A DNA stretch of 33,501 nucleotides from the IMG/VR virus record IMGVR_UViG_3300037847_000167, positions 1 through 33,501 of that record; one strand, 5' to 3'. A program made the translations under genes and the position numbers. This DNA comes from a virus. Within the stretch, counting starts at the first letter, position 1. Each line of letters starts with the position of its first letter. A model generated the notes under the pieces. The model searched no databases and had not been told where the DNA came from. It saw nothing but the letters and a program-made list of their open reading frames with translations. Positions 17,862 to 25,840 of the stretch are shown here, one piece after another.

Positions 17862-20800
17862 TTATCTTGCATTGGCATATTTAAAAGGTTGTTCAGCGAA
17901 GGCGAGGTACATGAATGTGCTACCGCTTCCATTTTGTTCAGCGCTCGTGCCTCTTAACTTAAATCCGTTAGATATTAAATCTATGCTATAGCTGCTGGAT
18001 GTGCTTTCTGCGCCACTATTATCTGCCTCAATTCTAGCATCAATAACATTGAAGGGGTCTGGTCTTTTGTTATCGAAGATTTTCCAAGAACCTGTCGTGT
18101 TGGTGCGTTTCAACATTATCCATGCTGGCTTAAATCCTGTGTAAACAAACGCGCCATCGCTTGAGCCATTGCCGGTGTAAGTACCAACCTTGCTGTAGCC
18201 TTCAATTTCGGCAAAACAGTAAGCAATTAGTTCTTGGCTTGAACTGCTAGTGTAAGAGCCGCCGCCCAAGTTTAGTACTGTGCTAGTGGGTGCGCCGGTA
18301 AAAAAGGTGGAACCGGCATTTGTTTGTTTGGCAGCGGTATCATCAAGCAAAAGGTAATCACTTGTCCACGTCCAGTTTGCAATATCAGCGCCAATAACCC
18401 AATTACCTGTTGCTGTTCTCTGCTTAACCATAACAAAATCAGGCGCAACCCCTAATCCGTGACCCACAGTCGCCGCAGAATCAGACCCAGTATATGCAAC
18501 AATGCTAAATCCAGCTTCAGTATTCACAGATACTTGACTGGCTAGATCGCCAACATCATTAGTGGAATCTGATCCACCCGCTTTCCAGTTCCACGCAACG
18601 TAGGTTGCACCACTGTTTCCGCCCCAGACCCCAGAACCAGAACCTGATCCTACTGTAAATCCGTCAGAGTCAAAACTTTTAAGACCGTTAGCATCAGTTG
18701 ATTCGGCGGTGGTTGCGTTCGGGAACAGAGTTTTAGTAACGCCACGAACTACATCAGAGGTTGCGTGATTGTCGGTAGCAGAACGCTTTTTAGCCCAGAC
18801 CCAGTCTGGTTGGAATCCTACTCCTGTGATTGACAGGGTTGATGCGCCAGTTCCCGTATAAGTCACCGTATTGAAGTACTCGTCCGCCGTTTCGCCCTTA
18901 TTCGGATCGATGGCGGGATCGGGTAGATTTTCGCTGCAGAGAGCAAGAAAACCAGTGGGCGGCGCATAATAGAAATCGCCATGACCCCTACTGTCCGTGT
19001 TTCCCTGTGCAACTTCAGTGTTATTAAAGTCGCCGTTCTGCCCGAAGTTAATGATAAATGTTTCCGTTTCGCTTGCCCCGGTCATCTCAATCATCGGGGT
19101 CCACGGTTCGCTAAAATCTAATGACGTAAAGGACGCATTCGTGCCAGCCGCTGGATCACCAGATGTACCAGTGATGTCGCCACTCCCATCTCCAGAGTAA
19201 AAATTCGTCCCGTTGCCTACCCACATCTTTCCATTGTCGGCATCGAGAGCAATCTGTACGATGTTTGTGACGGTCGGCCCTGTTCCTGAAATAGCTGTTG
19301 AACCTGTGCCATCCTTTGCGAAAAAAGTTACCGCTGCCGTTGATTGAGTTTGAAATGAAGCAAAACCGACGCCCTCGCTAGGATCGGTGTGCAGCATATA
19401 CCTGAAACCGCTGCGAGAAATTCCAAATCCTACATAATCACCAGTGCCGGGCAGCGTTAGCTCCCAATACCATTTACCGCTCGTAATATGAAATGTCGAA
19501 CCTAATCGACTGCGATTTGCCTGTCCCGAACCAGAGGTAAGAGTCGCCTTTAGGTTGCCCTCTTCCAAAGTCGGAGACGTGTTAAAAAGCAACGGGTTGA
19601 AGGTCGCAAAGTTATTCGTCGGCCTGTCCGGCACCACATCGGTATGCTCTAGGTTGATGTGCTGAAAGTCATTGTTGTTACCCGACTGATCAGTCCAGAA
19701 AGCGTACTCGCGGGTGTCAGCGAATGCCATGTAAACGTATTCACCACTTGATGTGTTTACGGCTGGAGAGTTCGTGTTAAGCTCAAAGCCTGTGCTGGTG
19801 AAGGTGAAGAAGTCGTTTGTTGAACCTTCGGCGTTTGATAGGTTCGCATAGAGCAAGTCATCATTACCTGCGGCAGTGTTCACTGTGCGGGTATTGTCAA
19901 CGATATACCACGAGTTAACTGCATCTCTGCGTTTTACCATAAGCCACGCAGGTGCAAAGCCCGTTGTGATAGCGTGCCCAGAAGAGCCGTTGCCGGTGTA
20001 GCTGCCCATTTTGCTGTAACCAGAAATGTCAGTCCAGCAGTAAGCTACGTATGTGTCACCACTTTCGTTTGTTCCGCTGCCGGTGCCGACTGAAAACACA
20101 GTAGACGTTGGCGCGGTATCGTTCCAAGTCGTGTTGTCATCGACTGTCGCTGCGTCAGTATTAAAAGTTAATTTATCAGTTTCTGGATTAGCAGTGTTAC
20201 CGGAATGATAGACCTGCCATGCTTGCGTATCATTTGTCCGTTTTTTCACAATAATCATTGTTGGCGCAGCACTAAGACCGTGCGCGATTGTTCCTGCAGA
20301 ACCTGTCCCTGTGTAAGTAACGATACTAAAACCGCGAGTTGTATTAGCTGATAATTTGGTTGCTGGGATTGTACCAGCAAGCGCAGAACCTAGATTAGCG
20401 CCGTCAATTTTTACAGAGCCAGCGGTTGGGGTTGCCCCTGCACCTGCGCTGTTGGTTGCTGTGGGCGCACCTCCAGCCTTCCAGCACCACGCGGCTAGTT
20501 CATTGCTACTACCATTTACGCCGCTGTTGTCAGATGTGCCTGTTGCGACGGTAAAGCCATCAGCGTCGAAGCTGTCGATTTTTCCGTTATCACCTGCGGC
20601 TTCTACGGCTGTGGTGTTGCTTTCTATCTTTTGAGTGCCGCCGCGAACACTGTCAAACCAGCCGTGATCTTTTGCGGTGTCCCTGCGTTTGATCCAGACA
20701 AGATCAGGTTGAAAACCTACTCCGCCGACTGACCTGCTTGAAGCGTTATTACCCAGCCAAGTAACCGTATTGAACCCTTCGACAGTCGTGTCGTCTTCGA

Positions 20801-21458
20801 ATGTGAGACGGAAGCCGTTGGTGCCGTAGCTGCCGGTGTATTGTTTCGGTATCCAGATGCCACTTTTTGTTTCGCCAAAGCTAGATGCGTCGAGGGCTGT
20901 GCCGTCGATGAAATTGATCTCTGCCATATAGCCGTCAAAATACCGATTAGTATCAGACGCGCTTCTTCCAATATTATGCGCTTCGGTATTGTTTATTCCT
21001 GTATCGTAATTTTGTGCTGGGTATGTTTCTGTGCCAAATGATGTAACTTGTGTGCCATTAATGTAAACTTTGCAACGGTTTGACGCTGTCGATTGCGTTG
21101 TGTCTACTTCAACAGCGATATGATAAAACGCGCTTGTATCTCTAAACTTTTGGCTTGTTCTTAAATGACCATCCGTAGTACCCCCAAACAAAACATCAAG
21201 CGTATCGTCAGAAGCGTGTAACCTGATTTGGGTATTTTCTGTGCCGCAACTAAAAAGCGTTTGATGATTTGTTGACCCAAGAGTAAGGCTACTTCGCTTA
21301 ATCCACGAACTCCAAGTCCAAGTTCTTTGATTTCCAGCAGATGTAGGTGTGCGTTCTAGATACGCGCTGTCACCGTCATTGAATCGCAAGGACTGGTCTA
21401 AAGGAAAGTCATAAAACCCAGTGTCACCACCGGCACCGATGCCAAGAATACCACTCAT
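17862..21458 (-). CDS. Lectin-like tail protein: LamG-like, SPRY-like and repeated domains (1198 aa)
   Basis: Residues about 22-200 look like a LamG/concanavalin-A-type domain (SLRFNDGDSAYLERTP, then WTWSSWIKRSS, FYHIAVEVDTT, VYINGTQVTSF, FDGYMAEINFIDGT). Residues about 640-810 resemble a SPRY/B30.2 domain (HITSGKWYWELTLPG, VGFGISR, KMWVGNG). On each side lies a cassette of three repeats marked by G(x)xPxxxxxKxR: at about 246, 393 and 500, and again at about 879, 1000 and 1105. I know similar repeats as DUF7483-like domains. These are carbohydrate-binding style folds, so it is a candidate receptor-binding tail protein. It overlaps the upstream gene by ATGA. Confidence 0.8.
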   Translation of the reverse strand: MSGILGIGAGGDTGFYDFPLDQSLRFNDGDSAYLERTPTSAGNQRTWTWSSWIKRSSLTLGSTNHQTLFSCGTENTQIRLHASDDTLDVLFGGTTDGHLRTSQKFRDTSAFYHIAVEVDTTQSTASNRCKVYINGTQVTSFGTETYPAQNYDTGINNTEAHNIGRSASDTNRYFDGYMAEINFIDGTALDASSFGETKSGIWIPKQYTGSYGTNGFRLTFEDDTTVEGFNTVTWLGNNASSRSVGGVGFQPDLVWIKRRDTAKDHGWFDSVRGGTQKIESNTTAVEAAGDNGKIDSFDADGFTVATGTSDNSGVNGSSNELAAWCWKAGGAPTATNSAGAGATPTAGSVKIDGANLGSALAGTIPATKLSANTTRGFSIVTYTGTGSAGTIAHGLSAAPTMIIVKKRTNDTQAWQVYHSGNTANPETDKLTFNTDAATVDDNTTWNDTAPTSTVFSVGTGSGTNESGDTYVAYCWTDISGYSKMGSYTGNGSSGHAITTGFAPAWLMVKRRDAVNSWYIVDNTRTVNTAAGNDDLLYANLSNAEGSTNDFFTFTSTGFELNTNSPAVNTSSGEYVYMAFADTREYAFWTDQSGNNNDFQHINLEHTDVVPDRPTNNFATFNPLLFNTSPTLEEGNLKATLTSGSGQANRSRLGSTFHITSGKWYWELTLPGTGDYVGFGISRSGFRYMLHTDPSEGVGFASFQTQSTAAVTFFAKDGTGSTAISGTGPTVTNIVQIALDADNGKMWVGNGTNFYSGDGSGDITGTSGDPAAGTNASFTSLDFSEPWTPMIEMTGASETETFIINFGQNGDFNNTEVAQGNTDSRGHGDFYYAPPTGFLALCSENLPDPAIDPNKGETADEYFNTVTYTGTGASTLSITGVGFQPDWVWAKKRSATDNHATSDVVRGVTKTLFPNATTAESTDANGLKSFDSDGFTVGSGSGSGVWGGNSGATYVAWNWKAGGSDSTNDVGDLASQVSVNTEAGFSIVAYTGSDSAATVGHGLGVAPDFVMVKQRTATGNWVIGADIANWTWTSDYLLLDDTAAKQTNAGSTFFTGAPTSTVLNLGGGSYTSSSSQELIAYCFAEIEGYSKVGTYTGNGSSDGAFVYTGFKPAWIMLKRTNTTGSWKIFDNKRPDPFNVIDARIEADNSGAESTSSSYSIDLISNGFKLRGTSAEQNGSGSTFMYLAFAEQPFKYANAR

Positions 21459-21949
21459 TTTGTGTCCAAAGCCCTTCCAATTTCGTGCAGGTTTGTACCG
21501 TCAGATACAAAGACAAGTTGATCACGCGCACTGGCAGTCGTCGTAAGCGTCGGAGCCGTGCCACCAACAAACTTAAACACAGAGTTGAATGTAGCTGTGC
21601 GCGAACCTGTACCGTCCTGTTTAATTATCAAAACGTATGCTGCACCGTCAACCTGATTCGTCGGCGCACCGAAAGTGCGATTGCCGCCTAACGTAACACT
21701 TGTCACCTGATTAGCAGAAGTATCCCACGCAATTGTAGAAGCATCTGTAAGTGTCGTCGCATTGAAGTTCTGGGTAGCCGTAAACTCCTGCGCCGTTTTC
21801 AGGTTCGCAACAGCGAAACCGCCTGCCTGCGAGTTGTCGTGAACAATGAGGGTATCCTTGTCGGTATCGACTGTGACCTCGCCTACCGCGCCGGTAAAGG
21901 AGCCGTGTTCAGAAGTCGTGCCCCGTCTAAGCTGTACTTGCTGTGCCAT
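21455..21949 (-). CDS. Short fibre-tip protein (164 aa)
   Basis: Residues 3-45 (QQVQLRRGTTSEHGSFTGA, then VGEVTVDTDKDTLIVHD) are a module found at fibre N-termini or inside fibres (the 'xLRRGT...FTGAxGExxxDTxxxTLxVHD' pattern). Residues 53-164 form the domain shared with the C-terminus of the 648-residue fibre. The gene sits between the repeat-rich fibre (TAATG coupling) and the lectin-like protein (ATGA coupling), so the three are probably translated together. It may be a detachable tip or a cap for the 667-residue fibre. Role inferred from shared modules and position. Confidence 0.8.
   Translation of the reverse strand: MAQQVQLRRGTTSEHGSFTGAVGEVTVDTDKDTLIVHDNSQAGGFAVANLKTAQEFTATQNFNATTLTDASTIAWDTSANQVTSVTLGGNRTFGAPTNQVDGAAYVLIIKQDGTGSRTATFNSVFKFVGGTAPTLTTTASARDQLVFVSDGTNLHEIGRALDTK
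21458..21793 (-). repeat. Shared fibre-tip domain, copy 2 (112 codons)
   Basis: This stretch encodes residues 53-164 of the 164-residue protein and pairs with 11534-11869. Alignment is gap-free, with 84 of 112 residues identical by eye. Differences cluster in the last third. Confidence 0.85.
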
Positions 21950-23952
21950 TAGGTTATTGCTCCATAATCTTGTGAACTAGCGGCTGATCCCGTAATCAAA
22001 CCGAAGTCGAGGTCGCCAAGACCCAAATCTGACACAACCTCTGATGCTGATCTGCCCTCTATCGAGGTTCCGTTAACACGCAAGAAGTCGTCGTCTGCAA
22101 CGCCGGATGTAAACACGGGGACGTTACCGTTGCTGATGCCTGTGGCTGCAACAGCCGCTGTGCCGAGACCTAGAGATGTTCGTGCTGTGGCCCCGGTTTC
22201 TAGTACAAAGTTCGAACCATCGCCGACGATAAATCCACCGTTGGTAACGGCGAGGCCAGCTATATCCTGTAACTGTGCGTCGAGTCTGGCGTTAGCCACT
22301 GTGCCGGATAATTGGGAAGCGTTTATTGTTTTGTTTGTAAGCGTGTCAGTGGAACTGGCTGTAATCGCTCCTATGTCAGACAGAACTTCCGACGTTGACC
22401 TGCTTTCTAATCCATTTGCAGTGAACCGTGCATACTCGTCATCTGCTACAGAGGAACTGTCGATCTTGACTGCATTGGTGTTACTGATGCCAAAAGTAAG
22501 GCTGGCTTGACCGCCAATGTCAGACAGCACCTCGCTAGTTGATCGGCTCTCTAGGCCATTAGCTGTGAACCGGGCATATTCATCATCTGCAACAGATGAG
22601 CTATCAATTTTGACTGCGTTGGTGTTACTGATGCCAAACGTCAAAGCAGCTTGACCGCCAATGTCTGACAAGACCTCTGATGTTGACCGGCTTTCTAAAC
22701 CACTGGCTGTGAAGCGTGCGTACTCGTCATCAGCAACTGAACTGCTGTCTATCTTTACAGCATTTGTGTTCGAGATGCCAAACGTCAAGCTGGCCTGACC
22801 ACCGATATCGGACAAGACTTGCGAGGCAGAGCGGCCCTCAATAGCAGTGCCATCAACTCGTAAGAAATCATTGTCAGCAACGCCAGACGTAAACTTGGGT
22901 ACGTTCGTATTCGATATGCCTGTGTCTAGCACGGCTGCTGTGCCGAGTCCCAGACTTGCTCTCGCAGTAGAACCAGACTCTGCAACAAAGTTCGATCCGT
23001 CGCCTACGATAAAGTTACCGTTAGTTACTGCAAGGCCAGCCACGTCCTGTAGCTGCGCGTCGAGTCTAGCGTTAGCGACAGTGCCTGTAAGATTAGCTGC
23101 AGGTATGCCGCCTGTGCCTGTGATGTTGTTGCTGTTGAGATCGAGATTGCCCCCGAGTTGTGGGCTAGTATCGTCAACCAAATCCTGCATAGCAGAGTCT
23201 GCGGTAGACCCCTGTGCCGCAGTAGCAAAGTCAGACGAGTCGAATGCTTTAACCTGCGAAAGGTTAGTGACTTCGCTGTCCATCAACGCGCCAGCAGCAG
23301 TAACATTTGCTGTATCAGTTACGTCCGCAGAGGCTTCGATACCGTTTAGTTTAGTATGGTCAGCGTCGGTAAAGACATTACTGTCGGAAGCACTCTCTAC
23401 AAGTGTGCGGATTTCAGCAGCAGTTTGATCTGCAGTTGCACTGGCCTCGATGCCATTTAGCTTGGTATGGTCAGCATCAGTAAAGACGTTACTGTCACTT
23501 GCGCTTTCAACAAGTGCGCGTATCTCACTTGCTGTCTGATCAGCGGTAGCACTCGCTTCTATGCCGTCGAGTTTCGTACCGTCAGTAGCAAGATCGCGGC
23601 CATCAATCGTGCCGGGAATGGAGATGTTGTTACTGCCGTCGAGGAACACCGCCTTCTCTGCTGGCTGCGTTATAAAAACGTCTCTTGTGCCAGCGCCCCA
23701 GTTAACAGCATTGTTGCTGTTACTAGACTCTAAGATAGTGGTGCGTGCTAAAGTTGTTCCAGATGAAGCGAAGGTGCCGATACCGACCTCAAAGTCATCT
23801 CCGTCTGTGCAACAGTAGTAGGTAGTATCTCCGTTGCTTAACACAGCATTGAAAGACTGAAACCCGGTGGCAGCACCTGCTAGATTGTAAGCATCCGTGC
23901 TTCCCGTGGTTGTAGTCGTTTCTTTGACGCGATCTTTTACAACAAGAGCCAC
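21949..23952 (-). CDS. Repeat-rich tail fibre protein (667 aa)
   Basis: The N-terminal domain (residues 1-105: MALVVKDRVKETTTTTGSTD ... TRDVFITQPAEKAVFLDG) is a recurrent phage tail-fibre attachment domain. Three repeat types follow: 37-residue units (TKL(D/N)GIEAS..., from residue 126), a 58-residue block present twice (288-345 and 548-605, starting L(T/S)GTVANARLDAQLQD), and 48-residue units starting near LTFGISNTNAVKIDS (three close copies, plus diverged copies at 346 and 606). This is typical of an extended fibre shaft. The start codon is GTG with AGAGG 8 bases before it. It is coupled to the fibre-tip gene downstream by TAATG. Confidence 0.85.
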   Translation of the reverse strand: MALVVKDRVKETTTTTGSTDAYNLAGAATGFQSFNAVLSNGDTTYYCCTDGDDFEVGIGTFASSGTTLARTTILESSNSNNAVNWGAGTRDVFITQPAEKAVFLDGSNNISIPGTIDGRDLATDGTKLDGIEASATADQTASEIRALVESASDSNVFTDADHTKLNGIEASATADQTAAEIRTLVESASDSNVFTDADHTKLNGIEASADVTDTANVTAAGALMDSEVTNLSQVKAFDSSDFATAAQGSTADSAMQDLVDDTSPQLGGNLDLNSNNITGTGGIPAANLTGTVANARLDAQLQDVAGLAVTNGNFIVGDGSNFVAESGSTARASLGLGTAAVLDTGISNTNVPKFTSGVADNDFLRVDGTAIEGRSASQVLSDIGGQASLTFGISNTNAVKIDSSSVADDEYARFTASGLESRSTSEVLSDIGGQAALTFGISNTNAVKIDSSSVADDEYARFTANGLESRSTSEVLSDIGGQASLTFGISNTNAVKIDSSSVADDEYARFTANGLESRSTSEVLSDIGAITASSTDTLTNKTINASQLSGTVANARLDAQLQDIAGLAVTNGGFIVGDGSNFVLETGATARTSLGLGTAAVAATGISNGNVPVFTSGVADDDFLRVNGTSIEGRSASEVVSDLGLGDLDFGLITGSAASSQDYGAIT
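22366..22797 (-). repeat. Three 144-bp coding repeats in the fibre
   Basis: Codons 386-529 of the 667-residue fibre form three tandem 48-codon units. The second and third are identical in protein over 43 residues (from LTFGISNTNAV to VLSDIG) although 23 of those 43 codons differ. Diverged relatives of the unit lie at codons 346-385 and 606-645. Confidence 0.9.
23329..23577 (-). repeat. 111-bp coding repeats in the fibre (two full, one partial)
   Basis: Codons 126-162 and 163-199 are two 37-codon units (TKL(D/N)GIEASATADQTA, then EIR(A/T)LVESASDSNVFTDADH). A third partial unit (TKLNGIEAS) follows at codon 200. Confidence 0.88.
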
Positions 23953-23955
23953 AGT

Positions 23956-24345
23956 TTACGCCTCTGAAATTGTAATTGCACCCGATGCAAAGCGGAGTGT
24001 GTCTCCGTCTGCAATAGTCTTAGAAGCTGAAAGAGCGCCGTAGTAGAGAAGATTTCCCGACGATGAAGCGTCCCATATCCCGAAGTGTGTCACCGTACCA
24101 AAAGCACCGCCACTAGCTGTAAACTCTTCTACAGAGTTGCTTGCGGCTGAACCACTACTAGCAGAGGCGAAGGTGATGGCTTGACGAGAGTATCCGTTTC
24201 CGGAAACCTCCGCGCCAGAACCCGCATCTGTAGGGTTTGCTGTGTGCAAAGCGAGGTACACATTACTGGGTGAAGAAGTAGAGGCCGTACCTAGAAAGTG
24301 GTCAAGAACCTTCAACTCCAAGTAATTAGATTTTGCATCTGACAT
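23956..24345 (-). CDS. Small phage tail/virion protein (129 aa)
   Basis: The protein matches a widespread phage type with SNYLELKVLDHFLGT at the start, a central NVYLALHTANPTDAGSG motif, then GYSRQAITF and VTHFGIWDASSSGNLLYYGA near the end. These conserved signatures lie in tail or fibre gene regions of many phages. The biochemical role is not established. It is a predicted beta-rich protein without signal or membrane segments. GGGAG 6 bases before the ATG supports the start. It lies two bases before the GTG of the fibre gene, so it is probably part of the fibre assembly. Confidence 0.8.
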   Translation of the reverse strand: MSDAKSNYLELKVLDHFLGTASTSSPSNVYLALHTANPTDAGSGAEVSGNGYSRQAITFASASSGSAASNSVEEFTASGGAFGTVTHFGIWDASSSGNLLYYGALSASKTIADGDTLRFASGAITISEA

Positions 24346-24356
24346 AATTTACTCCC

Positions 24357-24698
24357 TTATGTCTTGTTTGGATCGTACCTCTCCTCAACAGAGACGGTTA
24401 CGAGTAGAGTGTTAGCGGTTGTTGCCGTAGCATAGATAATATCTCCCGCGTCCAGAAATAGTGGAGAATTCATGTCCACCAGTGCTACAGAAGAATTAGA
24501 CGATATGGCGCGTGCCTCGAATATATTAAAGGTACTACCCCCGTCATTCCTCTGAATCAGTATGTTTCGATTAGCCGAATCTGTATTAGATAAAATAATA
24601 GCCTGCACCACAGACGAATGATTGGCAGGCACCGTGTACACTGTTGTCTGATTCGTCGTGGTCAAGTCCGCTGACTTGGTGATTAGTTTGGTAGCCAC
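24357..24698 (-). CDS. Small beta-rich virion protein (113 aa)
   Basis: The sequence has a beta pattern (TTVYTVPANHSSVVQAIILS, then NRNILIQRNDGG and TLLVTVSVEERYD) like small phage capsid or tail accessory proteins that carry the 'YTVPANxxxxVxxxxxxN' motif. The start is GTG, shared with the upstream stop as TAGTG, so translation is coupled to the preceding basic protein. No catalytic residues are evident. A structural role is likely from neighbours and composition. Confidence 0.75.
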   Translation of the reverse strand: MATKLITKSADLTTTNQTTVYTVPANHSSVVQAIILSNTDSANRNILIQRNDGGSTFNIFEARAISSNSSVALVDMNSPLFLDAGDIIYATATTANTLLVTVSVEERYDPNKT

Positions 24699-24958
24699 TA
24701 ACGAACCCTTCTGTATGCGCGTGTCTTCTTCGCTATCTTCTTAGGCTGCTTCGCCACCTGTTTACCGGCCTTCGTCGCCTTACGCTTTGCGCGAGTCGTA
24801 GCAGCGTACTCTTTCGCGGAGAGCGCCTTAATAGCTTTTTCCGGTAGATATCTCTCCCCGGTAGCTTTCGGACCTTGTGTGGACGGCTTGCCACTACGTG
24901 TGCGCCACTTCTGTTTAGTCCAAGCGGTCAAAGAGCGTTGGCTCTTCTTCTTCGGCAT
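24698..24958 (-). CDS. Basic miniprotein, DUF5872-like (86 aa)
   Basis: The protein is strongly basic. It begins MPKKKSQRSLTAWTKQKWRT and contains a conserved stretch GERYLPEKAIKALSAKEYAA followed by TRAKRKATKAGKQVAKQPKK. I connect this pattern (SLxxWTxQxWRTxSGKPS ... RYLPxxAxxALS) with the domain of unknown function DUF5872, also found outside phages. That link is from memory. The start lies 44 bases inside the end of the upstream gene. GGAG is 7 bases before the ATG of a well conserved N-terminus, so this start is preferred. A nucleic-acid-binding role would fit the charge but is unproven. Confidence 0.8.
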   Translation of the reverse strand: MPKKKSQRSLTAWTKQKWRTRSGKPSTQGPKATGERYLPEKAIKALSAKEYAATTRAKRKATKAGKQVAKQPKKIAKKTRAYRRVR

Positions 24959-25166
24959 CCTCTATCTCCATCGTAAGCGTAGCCAGCGCGGCCAGTTTAT
25001 CTTGAGCTTCCCCCCATTTTTCAAGCGCCGTGTCCATCTCCTCCAACAGACCCGGATGCTCACCGATACCCGTCGGCTTATCCAGATAAACCCGGAATAC
25101 AAACTCTGCATCTGCCATCTCCGCTTGATATTTATGCCGCAGGGCTTCTATCGCTAATTTGTGCAT
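24915..25166 (-). CDS. Small acidic hypothetical phage protein (83 aa)
   Basis: The protein starts MHKLAIEALRHKYQAEMADA and contains TGIGEHPGLLEEMDTALEKW, then a strongly acidic end (EIEDAEEEEPTLFDRLD). I recall the (V/T)GIGEHxxxLEEM motif from small proteins of marine cyanophages and related phages. Function unknown; predicted helical hairpin. It is the first gene after the promoter at 25187-25215, with GGAGA 5 bases before the ATG. Its 3' end overlaps the basic DUF5872-like gene by 44 bases in another frame. Confidence 0.78.
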   Translation of the reverse strand: MHKLAIEALRHKYQAEMADAEFVFRVYLDKPTGIGEHPGLLEEMDTALEKWGEAQDKLAALATLTMEIEDAEEEEPTLFDRLD

Positions 25167-25186
25167 GGTATCTCCTGACTACATAT

Positions 25187-25215
25187 ATTGTAGCATAAAT
25201 ACATAAAATTTACAA
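25187..25215 (-). promoter_or_regulatory. Sigma70-type promoter with extended -10
   Basis: On the minus strand the -35 box TTGTAA (25210-25215) and the -10 box TACAAT (25187-25192) are 17 bases apart. TGC stands directly before the -10 box, giving an extended -10. The surrounding DNA is AT-rich and non-coding, and the expected start point is near 25180, about 15 bases before the ATG of the 83-residue gene. It probably starts a transcript for the tail fibre block. This is one of only two good promoter matches I found. Confidence 0.65.
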
Positions 25216-25220
25216 GAAAA

Positions 25221-25652
25221 TTATAGTCTGCCCTGTGCGTGTAAGACTAGCAAGATAACCGCAGCAAAAATGCTGGCAATCACGATCAAAAGAAATGATA
25301 TTATGGCTACTTCAACGTGATGCTTGTGTTTTCGTACCCGCTCTTCTTCTGCCTCCCTCCGAGCAACCCGTGCTTTTGCCTGAAAGCGTTGCCAGTCACT
25401 CCACAGTCCGGGGCGACCAGCATAGATCATTATCTGTTTTAGTTGTTCTTCTTGTTCGCGTATCTGTTCGAGAGCCATAAACTCTTCGAGGTCAGAGCCG
25501 CCACCCTTTTTTTGTGCCTTTCTTTGTAGCTGTTCTTTTGCCCCTACAAAGTTAGCAATCGCCTTACCAGCACTGGCAATCTCCTTGCCATTCTGGACAG
25601 CACTTTTGATCACAGCAAAGGCGGCGTTTGCGGCAGCGAGTTCGGCAAGCAT
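25221..25652 (-). CDS. Coiled-coil protein with C-terminal membrane anchor (143 aa)
   Basis: Residues 1-38 are an Ala-rich helix (MLAELAAANAAFAVIKSAVQ). A charged coiled coil follows at about 55-108 (DLEEFMALEQIREQEEQLKQ, then RFQAKARVARREAEEERVRK). One membrane span lies at about 113-138 and the tail is short and basic. I have the impression that this N-terminus recurs in cyanophages and other marine phages. The topology would suit an accessory lysis protein (spanin-like or holin regulator), and the gene lies near the lysozyme, but there is no diagnostic motif. The start overlaps the upstream stop (TAATG). Confidence 0.75.
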   Translation of the reverse strand: MLAELAAANAAFAVIKSAVQNGKEIASAGKAIANFVGAKEQLQRKAQKKGGGSDLEEFMALEQIREQEEQLKQIMIYAGRPGLWSDWQRFQAKARVARREAEEERVRKHKHHVEVAIISFLLIVIASIFAAVILLVLHAQGRL

Positions 25653-25840
25653 TAATAGACTCGTACTTTATCATTTACTAGTTTCGGTAGGCAGTACGCC
25701 GTGACCGTTCGACCTTGTTCGTGTAGCTTTTGTGCGTACCACTTGCACTCTCGTAGGTCGCGAAAATACAAATCGTTACTGACCAGACGCTTATCATCCC
25801 CTAGCCCAAGAAAGACAAACAGGAGAAAGGCGTGCTGCAT
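25652..25840 (-). CDS. Small exported or membrane-anchored protein with two Cys (62 aa)
   Basis: The N-terminus MQHAFLLFVFLGLGDDKRLV has a short hydrophobic core that could act as a signal or anchor. The rest contains YFRDLRECKWYAQKL and TAYCLPKLV, with Cys at 32 and 50 that could form a disulphide outside the cytoplasm. A longer reading from 25909 is possible, but the ATG at 25840 overlaps the upstream stop as TAATG and gives the sensible N-terminus. The protein may belong to the lysis set, perhaps as a periplasmic partner of the next gene. Family not recognised with certainty. Confidence 0.68.
   Translation of the reverse strand: MQHAFLLFVFLGLGDDKRLVSNDLYFRDLRECKWYAQKLHEQGRTVTAYCLPKLVNDKVRVY

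Noticed and set aside
22847-23428. 193-codon plus-strand frame opposite the 667-residue fibre
   Set aside because: Shadow of the repetitive fibre gene; Ser/Pro/Val-rich with no recognised motif.
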